Positions 36,514 to 46,736 of a stretch of DNA of 64,000 bases are shown in pieces; within the stretch, counting starts at the first letter, position 1; every line of letters starts with the position of its first letter. Source of the DNA: Fontibacillus panacisegetis (GTDB lineage: Bacteria; Bacillota; Bacilli; Paenibacillales; Paenibacillaceae); contig NZ_FNBG01000004.1 in the NCBI RefSeq assembly GCF_900102215.1, forward strand, positions 124,001 to 188,000, written 5' to 3'. The notes under the pieces were generated by a model. That model ran no database searches. It was not told where the DNA came from and saw only the letters and a list, made by a program, of their open reading frames with translations. A program made the position numbers and the translations under genes.

Positions 36514-36969
36514 AAGTCTTGCTCCTTTGTGTGATGATGTTTGTATAGTACCGGAACTACATAAACTGAACGTTAACTTTCTGAACTTTCGAGAATTTTC
36601 TGATAACCCTGAAGAATAAAGGCCGTACTGTAAAAAAAGCTGTGGCTGGTGTATCACTCAACATTGAAGGAATTGAAGCTGAATTTCTTTCACCTTTTTC
36701 TTTGCGATAGTTACAGCCGCCATTTCTTGATAGGGTTCTTTTCTACACCAAACTTCTGTGTTTTCCACCTTTATTCTGATCAATCCCTGTTCAATCTCTT
36801 AAAATATAGGGTAGATCCAGACTCGGTGTTATTGCATGTTCTGGCTATACATCTGCAAGGATGTGATCTTACCACTGTGACTATGCCATTGAGGCAAGTT
36901 TCAACCGTTGGTATTGGGATTTTATAACGATCTTCACAATGGATACGATCGGATGTCAAAACGATAATA
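36514..36969. other. Gene-free stretch upstream of the ABC exporter
   Basis: No coding frame with a ribosome site or recognisable protein is supported in these ~450 bases. Base composition drops towards the AT-rich cluster on the right, and the interval probably holds the exporter promoter plus the junction of two unrelated regions. Confidence 0.4.
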
Positions 36970-37003
36970 AAAATAACCCGCTACCAATGTAACAGGTTAT
37001 TTT
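36970..37003 (-). terminator. Terminator at the end of the biosynthetic cluster
   Basis: AAAATAACC at 36970-36978 pairs with GGTTATTTT at 36995-37003, so the stem is flanked by T runs in either direction. It lies 20 bases after the last cluster gene. Confidence 0.65.
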
Positions 37004-37023
37004 AAGATATCTGAAATTTTTAT

Positions 37024-38799
37024 TTATTCATTAACAGAAGCCTGATCCTCGTATTGCCATAACAATCTCATTTCATCACTAGTATCTAATAAATAGTCAA
37101 GAGTTCCCTCAGCTTCAATCTTACCATTCTTCATCAAAATGATATGGTCTGCCTTTGACAATACTGCTTTTCGATGAGAGACAACAATGCATGTTTTCTT
37201 ATCATTTGAAAACATTCTACCCCAGAGCTTATTTTCTGTTTCTACATCCAAAGCACTGGATAAATCATCAAATACTAATATGTCGGAACCTCGTATAAAC
37301 ATTCGTGCAGCTGCAACTCTTTTTACTTGTCCTCCAGATAATTTAACACCTCTTGGTCCAATCTCCGTATCCAAACCATCTGGTAAGTAATCAATATCTC
37401 GTTCTAGGACAGCAGAATAAATTGCACTATCTAATTTTTCTTTATCTTCACCTAAATTTAGTAAAATATTTTCCTTTAATGTTCCACTGTATAGCCTAGG
37501 TACTTGGGAAACATAAGAAATACGTGGTGGAGTAAAAAAATTACTTGGATCGTCAACATTAACACCATTCCATTTCAACTGGCCACTTTCAAATTTTGTT
37601 AATCCGATTAAGGTTCGAATAAGTGTTGTTTTCCCAGAGCCTATTTGTCCTGTTATAACCGTTAATGTATTTTTGCGGACCCGCAAATCTATACCTTTAA
37701 TACCATTATCTGAGTTTGGATAATAGTATGTTAAGTTTACAGCCTCTAGTTCTTGAAAATCCTCTTCCGTCCTAGTTTCTTGCGACTCAATTTCAACGCT
37801 TTCCCCACGTATAAACAATGGTTTTTTCTCAGTCAACTTATCTATGTGAGCCCCATTAAGCAAACCTAAAATACGATCCAGAGAAATTTTACTTTGTTTA
37901 AATGATGTAAAGAAGCCTCCGAATAACTGAATGAATTCTGTGACAAATGCTAGATAATAAACAAATAAAGCAAAATCCCCGACCGAAAAGTCCCCATTTT
38001 TCATTAAGTGAGCAGACATTAGCAAGATGATTCCAATACCAATGTTAACAGTATTAGAGAAAAAGGACTCTAACGATAATTTTGCCAATAAATCTTTAAT
38101 AATATTTCTACGTCTCTGATTATTTAACTGTTCAAACTTCTCAATAACCCTATTTTCAGCAGCCGAAATTTGAATCGATTGTATATTTGTAAACATTTCA
38201 CTAATAGCTTCTGTAACCTTGCCTGAGGATTCCCTACTAGCTTTTCTGTATTTTTCTAACTTGGTTGAACTAAACTGAATAGCAGAAACTATAACTATAA
38301 GCGGTAAAAAGACCCACAGTGTCATTTGCACATTTATATTTAATAGAATGACAAAAGAAACCCCCGCAAACAACCCCATGCCAAGCGTATCCACCGACAA
38401 AGCTACTGCATCTTCTGTTATTTCTACGTCATCACGAAAGTGACTAATGGCTTCACCTGATGAGCAAGGTATAGATTGCGCCCCTGGTTGCTTAAGAATA
38501 TGCTCTAACATATTGCGCCGAATTAAGCTACTAATCCGAAATCTAAAGTGAACTTCCATCAAGAGCCCGAGAATAATTGCAATCATTCTTGCTAATCCAG
38601 CAACAATAATGAGAATAATTAACGTCTTTATACTCAAATTAAACTGTGAATTCCCAGTCAGTGTATCAAAGTACTCTTTCATAATTACACCAGGAAAAAT
38701 AGGCATTAAATATACCAAACTAAAAACCAATGCATAAATACAATATAACCAAGGAAGATAGCTTATCATCTTCCAAATAAGATTTATTGAGCGTATCAT
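37024..38799 (-). CDS. Cluster ABC exporter half-transporter, degenerate ATPase site
   Basis: The 591-residue half-transporter has six membrane helices and an ATPase with Walker [10 protein letters not shown], signature [15 protein letters not shown], Walker [13 protein letters not shown] (Asp in place of the catalytic Glu) and switch VSHRKAV. An insertion with several Glu precedes the ATPase domain. Its start overlaps the partner gene by 4 bases. It is the last gene of the cluster and probably exports the product as a heterodimer, giving self-protection. Confidence 0.85.
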   Translation of the reverse strand: MIRSINLIWKMISYLPWLYCIYALVFSLVYLMPIFPGVIMKEYFDTLTGNSQFNLSIKTLIILIIVAGLARMIAIILGLLMEVHFRFRISSLIRRNMLEHILKQPGAQSIPCSSGEAISHFRDDVEITEDAVALSVDTLGMGLFAGVSFVILLNINVQMTLWVFLPLIVIVSAIQFSSTKLEKYRKASRESSGKVTEAISEMFTNIQSIQISAAENRVIEKFEQLNNQRRRNIIKDLLAKLSLESFFSNTVNIGIGIILLMSAHLMKNGDFSVGDFALFVYYLAFVTEFIQLFGGFFTSFKQSKISLDRILGLLNGAHIDKLTEKKPLFIRGESVEIESQETRTEEDFQELEAVNLTYYYPNSDNGIKGIDLRVRKNTLTVITGQIGSGKTTLIRTLIGLTKFESGQLKWNGVNVDDPSNFFTPPRISYVSQVPRLYSGTLKENILLNLGEDKEKLDSAIYSAVLERDIDYLPDGLDTEIGPRGVKLSGGQVKRVAAARMFIRGSDILVFDDLSSALDVETENKLWGRMFSNDKKTCIVVSHRKAVLSKADHIILMKNGKIEAEGTLDYLLDTSDEMRLLWQYEDQASVNE

Positions 38800-40562
38800 G
38801 CCAACATCTCCTCTATACCAGATCCAGTTTTTAACATTTTATAAAAACGTGAATTAGAGTCAGATACAAGGTTCTTTTGCTTGTCATATTCTATCACTTG
38901 CCCATCTTCTAAAATTAAAATATCATCGGCACGCTTTAAAGTTGATAATCGATGTGCGATAACTATACATGTGCGATTGACTAATAACTTTGAAATTGCT
39001 GCTTCAATCAAATTTTCTGTAACCGTATCAAGTCTTGACGATGCCTCATCAAGAATGACTACCCCTGCGTTATTCATAAACACTCGAGCGAAAGAGATCA
39101 GTTGTGCCTCACCAGCAGACAAACCAGATCCACTTGCATTAAGCATTGTATTTAATCCGTATGGAAGCGATTGATACCATCTACCTAATCCAATATCCTC
39201 TAGTACATTGACTATATGTTTATCTGGTATGGAATTATCAAATAAGGTTAAATTATCCTTGACACTGGCTTGGAAAATTTCGACTTGTTGTGTCACATAT
39301 CCAATACGTTTACGAAGTTCTTTCAGCTTCATATCCCGCAAATCCATATCATCAATTCGTATACTCCCGTTTATCGGATCATAGAATCTAAGTAGCAATC
39401 TTGCAAAAGTCGTTTTCCCGCTCCCCGTGCGACCTACAACACCTAACACGCTCCCTTTTTGAATCGTGATATTAACATTATGTAAGATCGTAGAATTTTC
39501 CTCATACCCGAAAGAAACATTTTCGTACTTTATAGAAAACGCTCCCTCTGGAAGGACGACTCCCGCCCCATCTACTATTTTAGGTTTAGTATTTAACAAC
39601 TCTTTAATTCTATTTATGCTCGCGTCTGCTCTTTGCAAATCTTCCATCTGAGTACGGAGTTTCTCGATCGGTTTTACCAGTAATTCTGTATAATAAAAAA
39701 TCATGTATATCGTTCCCACTGACAGAAAGCCATTATCCCATAAAAAAGAACTTATCCCTATCGATGTCGCATTTCCAACAGTAAAGATCAAAATTGTCGT
39801 TATCCAAATTAATCCAAAGCTCAAAAAAGCACCTACACGTACAGGAAGCCATTTACGTAAAATTTTAAAAAATTTACTCATTACATATTTGGTTGCTCCA
39901 TTCGCCCTGGTCTCCTCAGTACTTTCCAAGTGTTCGCTTAAAAATCCATAAAAATCAGAACTGATGTCTCTCAATTTATCCCAAAACGGAGCAGAAAACC
40001 TGCGAATTCGTTGAATCACATAATATGCAGCAACAATAAATACTGACATTGCGGTGCCAATCATCCAACTTTCTCTGAATAACAATATGATAACACCCAG
40101 CATCAGTAAAAAGTTTCCAATAAGATTAATGAAAAAACTGGAAAAGAAATTTGTTAAAGCATTGATGTCTCCGTCCATTCTTTCAATAATGGAACCTGGG
40201 GTATGGGATTTATGAAATGTCATATCCAGGTTAAGTACATGCTTGGCAACATCTTTTCTCAAATGGTTCGTTGCGACCCATCCAACATTTTCACCAAGAT
40301 AACTAGCTAGTAATGTGATACCTTGTTGAGCAAAGGAAAAGCCGATAAATAAGATAGCGGCAAATATCAGCTGATTCGTTGATGAATTCTGGGTTGCAGA
40401 ATCAAGAAAATATCTTATAATTTGGGGATTGATTAATTGAAATAAGATACCTATCAAAAGTAGTGAACTAAATACAGCAATGATCCACCCTTGGGGTTTA
40501 AGATAAGTTTTAAGCAAGCCCATATATTCTTTAAATGGAATTTTAAAATTAAATTTTATCAT
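38796..40562 (-). CDS. Cluster ABC exporter half-transporter, canonical Walker B
   Basis: The 588-residue half-transporter has six membrane helices, Walker [10 protein letters not shown], signature [15 protein letters not shown] (LSAGE instead of LSGGQ), Walker [13 protein letters not shown] with the catalytic Glu, and switch AHRLSTL. It pairs with the overlapping downstream gene. A product exporter is the natural role given its place in the cluster. Confidence 0.85.
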   Translation of the reverse strand: MIKFNFKIPFKEYMGLLKTYLKPQGWIIAVFSSLLLIGILFQLINPQIIRYFLDSATQNSSTNQLIFAAILFIGFSFAQQGITLLASYLGENVGWVATNHLRKDVAKHVLNLDMTFHKSHTPGSIIERMDGDINALTNFFSSFFINLIGNFLLMLGVIILLFRESWMIGTAMSVFIVAAYYVIQRIRRFSAPFWDKLRDISSDFYGFLSEHLESTEETRANGATKYVMSKFFKILRKWLPVRVGAFLSFGLIWITTILIFTVGNATSIGISSFLWDNGFLSVGTIYMIFYYTELLVKPIEKLRTQMEDLQRADASINRIKELLNTKPKIVDGAGVVLPEGAFSIKYENVSFGYEENSTILHNVNITIQKGSVLGVVGRTGSGKTTFARLLLRFYDPINGSIRIDDMDLRDMKLKELRKRIGYVTQQVEIFQASVKDNLTLFDNSIPDKHIVNVLEDIGLGRWYQSLPYGLNTMLNASGSGLSAGEAQLISFARVFMNNAGVVILDEASSRLDTVTENLIEAAISKLLVNRTCIVIAHRLSTLKRADDILILEDGQVIEYDKQKNLVSDSNSRFYKMLKTGSGIEEMLA

Positions 40563-40603
40563 TTCATAACTCCTTCACGATGCTTTAACCTATAGTAAAT
40601 GTA

Positions 40604-41566
40604 CTACTTCATCTTGGAATTGATGATGTTTATTCGAGGATTTCCTGTAAGTATGTAACTTTTAAGATTTTGATTAAAAATATTCACAACCCTTTGATCA
40701 TGTTGATTTGAAAGACCCGCGTTATATGGTGTAATTATTACATTCTCCATCAACCATAAAGGACTATCAGGAGGCAGTTGATCTGTTTCGAAAACATCTA
40801 GACCAACTGCAGCAATTTCACCCTTTTGTAAAGCAACAATCATTGCCTCAGTATTCGTAGTCATTCCTCTTCCGACATTGATATAAATCGCTGTGTTTTT
40901 CATTAATCTGAACTGTGCTGAACCAATGATATGCCTGGTATTTTTATTAAGAGGTAATATATTTACTATGTAATCGCTATGAATTAATAATTCATCTAGC
41001 CCATCAATACCGTACATCCTGTCTACGTAAGGAGAAGGTTGCCCTGAATTGCGAAGACCAATAACTTCCATGCCAAATGATTTACCGATTCTTGCTACTT
41101 CTAAACCGATGGACCCAACCCCAATAATTCCGAGAGTCTTCCCATTTACTTCACCTAATTCGCCTGTAGTCAGCCACTTTTGAACCATCTGGTTTCTTAT
41201 AGACAAATGAAGGTGCCGAGTTAAAGAAAGGATCATTGCAAATATCGTTTCTGCTACTGGGCTTGCGTGAATTCCACGAGTCGTTGTTATAATGATATTC
41301 CTATTCGACAATGTAGCTATCGGTACATTATCAACTCCAGAACCTATACATTGAAGCCACTTCAATTTTGATTTTAATTGCAAGCAGTTAGTCAAAACTT
41401 CATCACAATAACCAAGAACAATTTCAGCTTCTACCAACTCATTTGCTAAGTTAGCGCAATCATTTCCATTTATAACATACCAATCAGGAGCAGTCTGAGC
41501 AATTGATTCTAATTGTTCATTTGAAATTTTATAAACGGACACAATTTTCCTCATTATACTCTCCAT
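40604..41566 (-). CDS. D-isomer-specific 2-hydroxyacid dehydrogenase
   Basis: This 320-residue protein has an NAD-binding Rossmann domain with GKTLGIIGVGSIGLEVARIG (~residue 140), INVGRGMTTNTEAM and the Glu/His regions of the family (ALQKGEIAAVGLDVFETDQ). Such enzymes interconvert 2-keto and 2-hydroxy acids (glyoxylate, hydroxypyruvate, phenylpyruvate). It is 7 bases downstream of the YcaQ-like gene and within the cluster, so it probably makes or uses a 2-hydroxy acid building block; hydroxypyruvate/glycerate is a suggestion only. Confidence 0.8.
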   Translation of the reverse strand: MESIMRKIVSVYKISNEQLESIAQTAPDWYVINGNDCANLANELVEAEIVLGYCDEVLTNCLQLKSKLKWLQCIGSGVDNVPIATLSNRNIIITTTRGIHASPVAETIFAMILSLTRHLHLSIRNQMVQKWLTTGELGEVNGKTLGIIGVGSIGLEVARIGKSFGMEVIGLRNSGQPSPYVDRMYGIDGLDELLIHSDYIVNILPLNKNTRHIIGSAQFRLMKNTAIYINVGRGMTTNTEAMIVALQKGEIAAVGLDVFETDQLPPDSPLWLMENVIITPYNAGLSNQHDQRVVNIFNQNLKSYILTGNPRINIINSKMK

Positions 41567-41573
41567 TCTATAA

Positions 41574-42797
41574 CTATGTATCCTGGAATAATGCTTCTAA
41601 CTCTGAAGAGTTAAATTTTATCCGCTTCGCCCCATTGCTTGTAGAGAAATGTACAATTGCTTTTGAAATATTACTAAATAGCTTTTTGGTTCTTCTAATG
41701 CCAGGCTCAAGTTCAAGGAGGTTAATTATCATCTCGCCATTTTTTCTGTCTATTTTTGAGTCAATCCGACCAATAAATCTATCCCCTTCTAGGATAGGCA
41801 TAGTATATGAACCATATTTTCTTTTCTTTTCGGGAATATAAATCTCCCATTTGTAATCAAAATCAAAGAAATCTATTATCCGCTTGCGTCTCCAAAGCAA
41901 ATTATCTAATGGAGGTAAAAAAGTTATAACATTAGAGGCTACTCGAGTATCATCACATTCGTATTTAAATAGCTCTTCAGCATCCTCAGCAAGTAAAAAA
42001 TATTTGCGGTGCACACCATCAACATCCAGAGGAACTACGATGCCGTTCTTTATATACTCATCTATTAATTCTGTTCTTCTCCTTGCTGTATGAGACTTCC
42101 AACCAAACCTAGAATCACTTAGATCGAAGATACGATAAGCTCGCATGTATTTTTCCATAAGATATTTTTCAGATTCATAGTTGCTCATTTCTCTTGCTTG
42201 TCTACGTAAGTCAGCAGAAACAGCCCGTTCAGTTACATCAAAATAGCGTGTATTTCCTTGTCTTTTCACAATATGAATTGTCCCAACATCATGCAAAAGA
42301 TTAAGTAAATGTGATGTTAGCTTTGTCTTTGGTGCTCCATTATCCCAGTAACCATTAACAAGTTGATTAGATTGAAAAGCACTTGCTGGAAGTTCTCCTT
42401 CAGCTTCAATTCGGGATAAAATACTAGCCACTATATCACTGTTTTTGGATAAATCTGCAGAATGCCATTCGCGGTACTGACGCCGAGTCGATTCAAAAAT
42501 CGGATAATCATCCATTGGTAGCAAACACGCTGCATTAGCTACGTATTCAAACAATCTACCTTCTTCCTGTAACTGAGGCAGATAATCAGAAGAATATTTT
42601 TTTACCCGCGATGCTAGAACAAGATCATGATTACGATTTACAGTCGTTACTGAATCAATCTGAACACATTCTAGACTTTTTATCATATTTATTATCTGAT
42701 CACCGTTCACATTTATTGGTTTATCCTTATCCTTTGTCCAGAGAAGCTGGCTGGAAGCAAGAAGAAATCTTCGTAATGCTTTTTTTGAAGCTTTCAT
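41574..42797 (-). CDS. YcaQ/AlkX-like winged-helix DNA glycosylase, possible self-resistance
   Basis: This 407-residue protein belongs to the HTH_42 (YcaQ/AlkZ) family. The segment CVQIDSVTTVNRNHDLVLASR (residues ~44-64) carries QID, the Q-x-D active-site motif of the AlkX/YcaQ branch. A conserved PPLDNLLWRRKR and the C-terminal RIDSKIDRK also fit. These glycosylases excise alkylated or cross-linked bases; AlkZ protects Streptomyces from its own azinomycin. Position inside a biosynthetic cluster suggests the product or an intermediate damages DNA. Confidence 0.75.
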   Translation of the reverse strand: MKASKKALRRFLLASSQLLWTKDKDKPINVNGDQIINMIKSLECVQIDSVTTVNRNHDLVLASRVKKYSSDYLPQLQEEGRLFEYVANAACLLPMDDYPIFESTRRQYREWHSADLSKNSDIVASILSRIEAEGELPASAFQSNQLVNGYWDNGAPKTKLTSHLLNLLHDVGTIHIVKRQGNTRYFDVTERAVSADLRRQAREMSNYESEKYLMEKYMRAYRIFDLSDSRFGWKSHTARRRTELIDEYIKNGIVVPLDVDGVHRKYFLLAEDAEELFKYECDDTRVASNVITFLPPLDNLLWRRKRIIDFFDFDYKWEIYIPEKKRKYGSYTMPILEGDRFIGRIDSKIDRKNGEMIINLLELEPGIRRTKKLFSNISKAIVHFSTSNGAKRIKFNSSELEALFQDT

Positions 42798-42849
42798 TAA
42801 AAACTCCCCCTATACATCTCTTACCCATTTGAACCATGGTTTAAATGTA

Positions 42850-43608
42850 CTATTTCATAGATCCTTGTATTATTTTTACAAATTCCTCTGGTGCTGAAAG
42901 GAATTGATAGTGGTCCCCTTCTATAAGATGCTGAGACACCTCACCATACTGTGACCAGCCTGTCATTTGATTTGGATTAATTTCAGAATCATTGGTCCAA
43001 CCAAAAGTAACTAATGGCGAAACTAATTGGACAATTTCTTTATCAGAATAACGTTTGTTCATCCCAATATCTTTACAAAGGATTGATACCTGAAAATCTA
43101 GTAAGTCCTGGATAGGTACCCCTCCCATTTTTCTAGTGATGATCTCCAATTCGATTCTTAACTCTTCATCCGTTAAATGAAGAAATCTTCCAAATGGCCC
43201 TTCATGTGGTGCTACTTGAGAAGAAATAAATAACCTTTTCGGTATACAGATTCCTTTTGTTTGTAGCTGCAATGTCGCTTCATATGCAATAAGTGCTGAA
43301 CCACAATGACCAAAAAATGCGAAATCCTTATCAAAATATGGTGATAACTCTTCAATCATATCTTTCACAAGATCTTCATATGATTTATATCCACGGTCAC
43401 GAACTCTACTCTCTCTACCAGGTAGTTGTACGGGACATATCTCTATATCTCCAAAAAATTTTGGCCATAACCTATACATACTTGCACCGCAACCTGAATA
43501 TGGAAGGCAAAATATACGTGCCTGACTATCTTTATTGGGCTCACTTAATAACCATTTGTTTGAACCTGCAGTACTGGTATGGTGCACACTTATCACTCCA
43601 GATCTCAT
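42850..43608 (-). CDS. Stand-alone thioesterase (GrsT-like) with Cys at the nucleophile position
   Basis: The 252-residue alpha/beta hydrolase matches type II thioesterases of NRPS clusters: RIFCLPYSGCGASMYRLWP near the start, PVQLPGRESR, and the C-terminal EGDHYQFLSAP His motif. The nucleophile elbow reads FFGHCGSALIAYE where relatives have FGHSMGALLAFE, so the catalytic Ser is replaced by Cys. Cys-type thioesterases are known from strained-ring-forming systems. It could either edit misloaded carriers or release the product. No thioesterase domain is fused to the NRPS proteins here. Confidence 0.8.
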   Translation of the reverse strand: MRSGVISVHHTSTAGSNKWLLSEPNKDSQARIFCLPYSGCGASMYRLWPKFFGDIEICPVQLPGRESRVRDRGYKSYEDLVKDMIEELSPYFDKDFAFFGHCGSALIAYEATLQLQTKGICIPKRLFISSQVAPHEGPFGRFLHLTDEELRIELEIITRKMGGVPIQDLLDFQVSILCKDIGMNKRYSDKEIVQLVSPLVTFGWTNDSEINPNQMTGWSQYGEVSQHLIEGDHYQFLSAPEEFVKIIQGSMK

Positions 43609-43624
43609 AATGTTTATTAACCAA

Positions 43625-44911
43625 TTAATTCACTTCAGATAATGTTATTTCAGACAATGTCATTTCAGCGCACTTTTTAGGATGAGCAAGAATCTGCATA
43701 TGTTTAATTCCAGCAATAAAGTTTGAACTTAAATGTTCTGGTGTAGCAGCTAATTTAATACTTTCAAAATTTGTAAAAACTTCTTCAAACAAAATTCCAA
43801 GCGTTTGTTTAGCCGCAAAATGTCCTACACAATGATGTGGACCAAATCCAAACGAAATATGTTTATTAGGCTTACGTCTTATATCAAATTGATACGGATT
43901 GGAGAAAATATCCTCATCACGGTTTGCCGAGCCAATCCACACAACAACAGCATCGCCTTTTTTAATCTGTTTACCCCTTAACACCACATCATTTTTAGCA
44001 TATCTCATGAAATGACTTGCAGGTGACGACCATCTTAATGCTTCATCTAACCCGGATTGTGCATACTCACTGAAATTCAACATCCAGTCTTCATATAGAT
44101 CGTTCTCAATAAGTTCTAAAAATGATGCTGTTGGGACGTGTGGAGTTGTAACGTTTGCTCCTAATAACAAACTATAAAGATTAGACACAATATTACCCTG
44201 AGTTAACCTCTCACCATCCATTTCAATATCTAGCAGAATGCTGACAATATCCTCTTTAGGTGACTTCCTTCGGTCTGATACAACATCATGAAAATAAGCA
44301 AATAGTTCTCGATGGGCTCTTTTCATTGTTTCTTCTGGGCCAGCAGGTAACAAATACTCTGGATCATCCGGTGCAATCGATGCATTAGTTAAACGAGTTA
44401 GTAACGGCCAATCTTCTGATGGCAAATTTAAGATAAGCCCTGCTGCTGCTGTGGAAATACTAGCCATCGATGTAGCTAAATCAATAGGTTCCCCTAAAGC
44501 CATAGGTAACAACAATTTACGGATTTCATTGCGGATTCTAGGAATATGCTTTTCGATTTCTCTTGGATTTAATGCTTTTTGCAGAGGAACTCTTAATATT
44601 GCATGTTTTGGTGGATCGGTTACTGCCATTTGTTTTTCTCCGGCTGGATCCTCCACCCCAAGAATAGATAACAAAGTCCCTCTTGTAGATGTGAAGTCAT
44701 TATGATCTTTCAATACTCTTAAGGAATCTTCATATTTGGTTACTGACCAAAACCCATCCTTACCTTCTACGTTCTGCCAATGAATTGGAGCGCGCTTTCT
44801 CATAGCATCCCAAACGAGATGAGGATCACCTTCACCATAAAAGCTAGGATTAAGTAAATCGATAGAATTAGGGTCTACTTGCGAGGAATCTAATACTTTA
44901 CTCATTCGCAT
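43625..44911 (-). CDS. Cytochrome P450
   Basis: This 428-residue soluble bacterial P450 has the K-helix E-x2-R in LDEALRWSSPA (~residue 292), the haem loop FGFGPHHCVGHFAAK with Cys ~363, and the I-helix LLLGANVTTPHV (~245), where the usual acidic residue before Thr-Thr is replaced by Asn-Val. It overlaps the NRPS gene upstream by 14 bases, so translation is coupled. P450s in this position often hydroxylate an amino acid held on the carrier domain; the substrate here is unknown. Confidence 0.88.
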   Translation of the reverse strand: MRMSKVLDSSQVDPNSIDLLNPSFYGEGDPHLVWDAMRKRAPIHWQNVEGKDGFWSVTKYEDSLRVLKDHNDFTSTRGTLLSILGVEDPAGEKQMAVTDPPKHAILRVPLQKALNPREIEKHIPRIRNEIRKLLLPMALGEPIDLATSMASISTAAAGLILNLPSEDWPLLTRLTNASIAPDDPEYLLPAGPEETMKRAHRELFAYFHDVVSDRRKSPKEDIVSILLDIEMDGERLTQGNIVSNLYSLLLGANVTTPHVPTASFLELIENDLYEDWMLNFSEYAQSGLDEALRWSSPASHFMRYAKNDVVLRGKQIKKGDAVVVWIGSANRDEDIFSNPYQFDIRRKPNKHISFGFGPHHCVGHFAAKQTLGILFEEVFTNFESIKLAATPEHLSSNFIAGIKHMQILAHPKKCAEMTLSEITLSEVN

Positions 44912-46736
44912 TAGCTAACACCTCCAATTTTGTTTTCTTAACTTCCGATGCTAATTCACTTATTGTTGAATTAAAGTACAAAATTCTTGCTGGTATCTGT
45001 ATTCCTAGGACATTCTGGATTTGTAATAGCAATTCAGCCGCTAACAATGAATGACCACCTAAATCAAAGAAATCATCATTAATACCGATAGGTTCCTTTA
45101 ATAGAAGATCTCCCCAAATACGAGCAAGTTCTAATTCCAGTTCATTTCTTGGCTCTACATATTCAACCTTAAGACCTCGTGGAGTTCTCAGATTTACAGG
45201 TAGTTCTTTACGATTAATTTTGCCGTTATTGGACAATGGGATCTCATCTAATGGGATAATTGCCCATGGAATCATAAAGTATGGAAGCTTGCTTTTTAAA
45301 TACTCTCTCAACTCCGTAATTAGACGCACATGATCCCCTGTATTTCTATCTACAACGATATAAGCAATAAGAATATTTCCTCTGATCATATCCTTTTGAA
45401 CTTCCACTACAACATTATTCACTTCAGGATGTGCTGACAATGTTATTTCGATTTCGGAAATTTCCACTCGATAACCCCTGATTTTGACCTGTTGATCCTT
45501 CCGACCAAGAAATTCAATGACACCATCTTCTCTCCTAATAGCTAAGTCCCCTGTTTTATACATTCTTTCGCCAGGTCTTCCGAAAGGATTAGGTAAAAAT
45601 TTTTGAGCTGTTTCAGCCGGCTTATTAACATAGCATCTAGCGAGGCCTTCTCCAAATGCATATAATTCACCAATTACGTTATCAGGAACAAGTTCTAAAT
45701 TATCATCAAGGATAATAACATCTGAGCCTTTAATCGGTTTACCGATAGGCACTTTGTCTTCAGGATGATGTTGATTAATTGTCCAAGTCGTTGTAAATGT
45801 TGTATTTTCTGTTGGCCCATACCCGTTAGTAAAATATATATTAGGATAAGCATTCAATAATTTTGTAACGTGAGTTGGTGATAATACATCTCCCCCGGCA
45901 ATCACATGTTTCAACTCAGAAAAAGCACATAAATGATTATCTACCATCACATTAAATAAACCTGAAGTGAACCAACCGGTCGTAACCTGTTCATTAACCA
46001 TCGTCTCCGCCAATCTATCAGGTGAGACTTGCCCTGGACCATATACTGCACATCTTCCACCGTTACACAAAGGACTCCAAATTTCTAAGGTTGATGCATC
46101 AAATGCTGAAGATGAGACTTGTAAAAATACATCGTCAGTATTCACCTTACCCCAGCCTTTAACAAGACGTACAACACCCTTATGTGGTATACTTACCCCT
46201 TTTGGTACTCCGGTTGTCCCAGAAGTATAACTAACGTATGCCAAATTATCTGGATTAATTTCAATCTCACTTCTTTGCTTTCCAGAAATACTAGTCTTCC
46301 AGTCCATACTCAACTGTAGTATATCTACATTACATTCAGGTATAATGACTGGAAATTCTTCTGCTGTAATTAGTAGTACTGGTGAAATATCATTCACAAT
46401 GTAGCTAATCCTGTCAGTTGGCGTATTGGGCTCAATGAACAGATAAGCAGATCCACTTTTAAGAACAGATAACAATATTAGTACTAAATCTAGTGAACGT
46501 TCTACACAAACAGCTACAATTTTTTCAACTCCGGCTCCTTTTCCAACCAAGTGGTTAGCTAGATTTTCCGTGATTTGATGAACTTCCATATAAGTAAGTG
46601 ATTTACCTAAGCAACTGATAGCAACACGCTCTGGATTCATAACAACCTGTTCATAAAACAATTCATGTATACCCTTATTCAAATATTCCGAAAAATTGTC
46701 AATATCAAGGTTTCCGTTAATCCTAGTATCCAACAT
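44898..46736 (-). CDS. NRPS protein, adenylation-thiolation (A-T)
   Basis: About 612 residues. The A domain has YTSGTTGVPKGVS (A3), GYGPTENTTFTT (A5), YKTGDLA (A7) and IPLSNNGKINRKEL (A10). The specificity helix reads SSSAFDASTLEIWSP, with the Asp that binds the alpha-amino group, so an alpha-amino acid is activated. The T domain has DDFFDLGGHSLLAAELL. ATG at 46736 is preferred over a GTG at 46751 because AGG lies 9 bases before it. No condensation domain is present, so the upstream A-T-C protein must supply it in trans. Confidence 0.88.
   Translation of the reverse strand: MLDTRINGNLDIDNFSEYLNKGIHELFYEQVVMNPERVAISCLGKSLTYMEVHQITENLANHLVGKGAGVEKIVAVCVERSLDLVLILLSVLKSGSAYLFIEPNTPTDRISYIVNDISPVLLITAEEFPVIIPECNVDILQLSMDWKTSISGKQRSEIEINPDNLAYVSYTSGTTGVPKGVSIPHKGVVRLVKGWGKVNTDDVFLQVSSSAFDASTLEIWSPLCNGGRCAVYGPGQVSPDRLAETMVNEQVTTGWFTSGLFNVMVDNHLCAFSELKHVIAGGDVLSPTHVTKLLNAYPNIYFTNGYGPTENTTFTTTWTINQHHPEDKVPIGKPIKGSDVIILDDNLELVPDNVIGELYAFGEGLARCYVNKPAETAQKFLPNPFGRPGERMYKTGDLAIRREDGVIEFLGRKDQQVKIRGYRVEISEIEITLSAHPEVNNVVVEVQKDMIRGNILIAYIVVDRNTGDHVRLITELREYLKSKLPYFMIPWAIIPLDEIPLSNNGKINRKELPVNLRTPRGLKVEYVEPRNELELELARIWGDLLLKEPIGINDDFFDLGGHSLLAAELLLQIQNVLGIQIPARILYFNSTISELASEVKKTKLEVLANANE

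Noticed and set aside
36649-36927. 92-residue open frame upstream of the ABC exporter
   Set aside because: No ribosome site, no recognisable domain, and low-complexity aromatic composition typical of chance frames.
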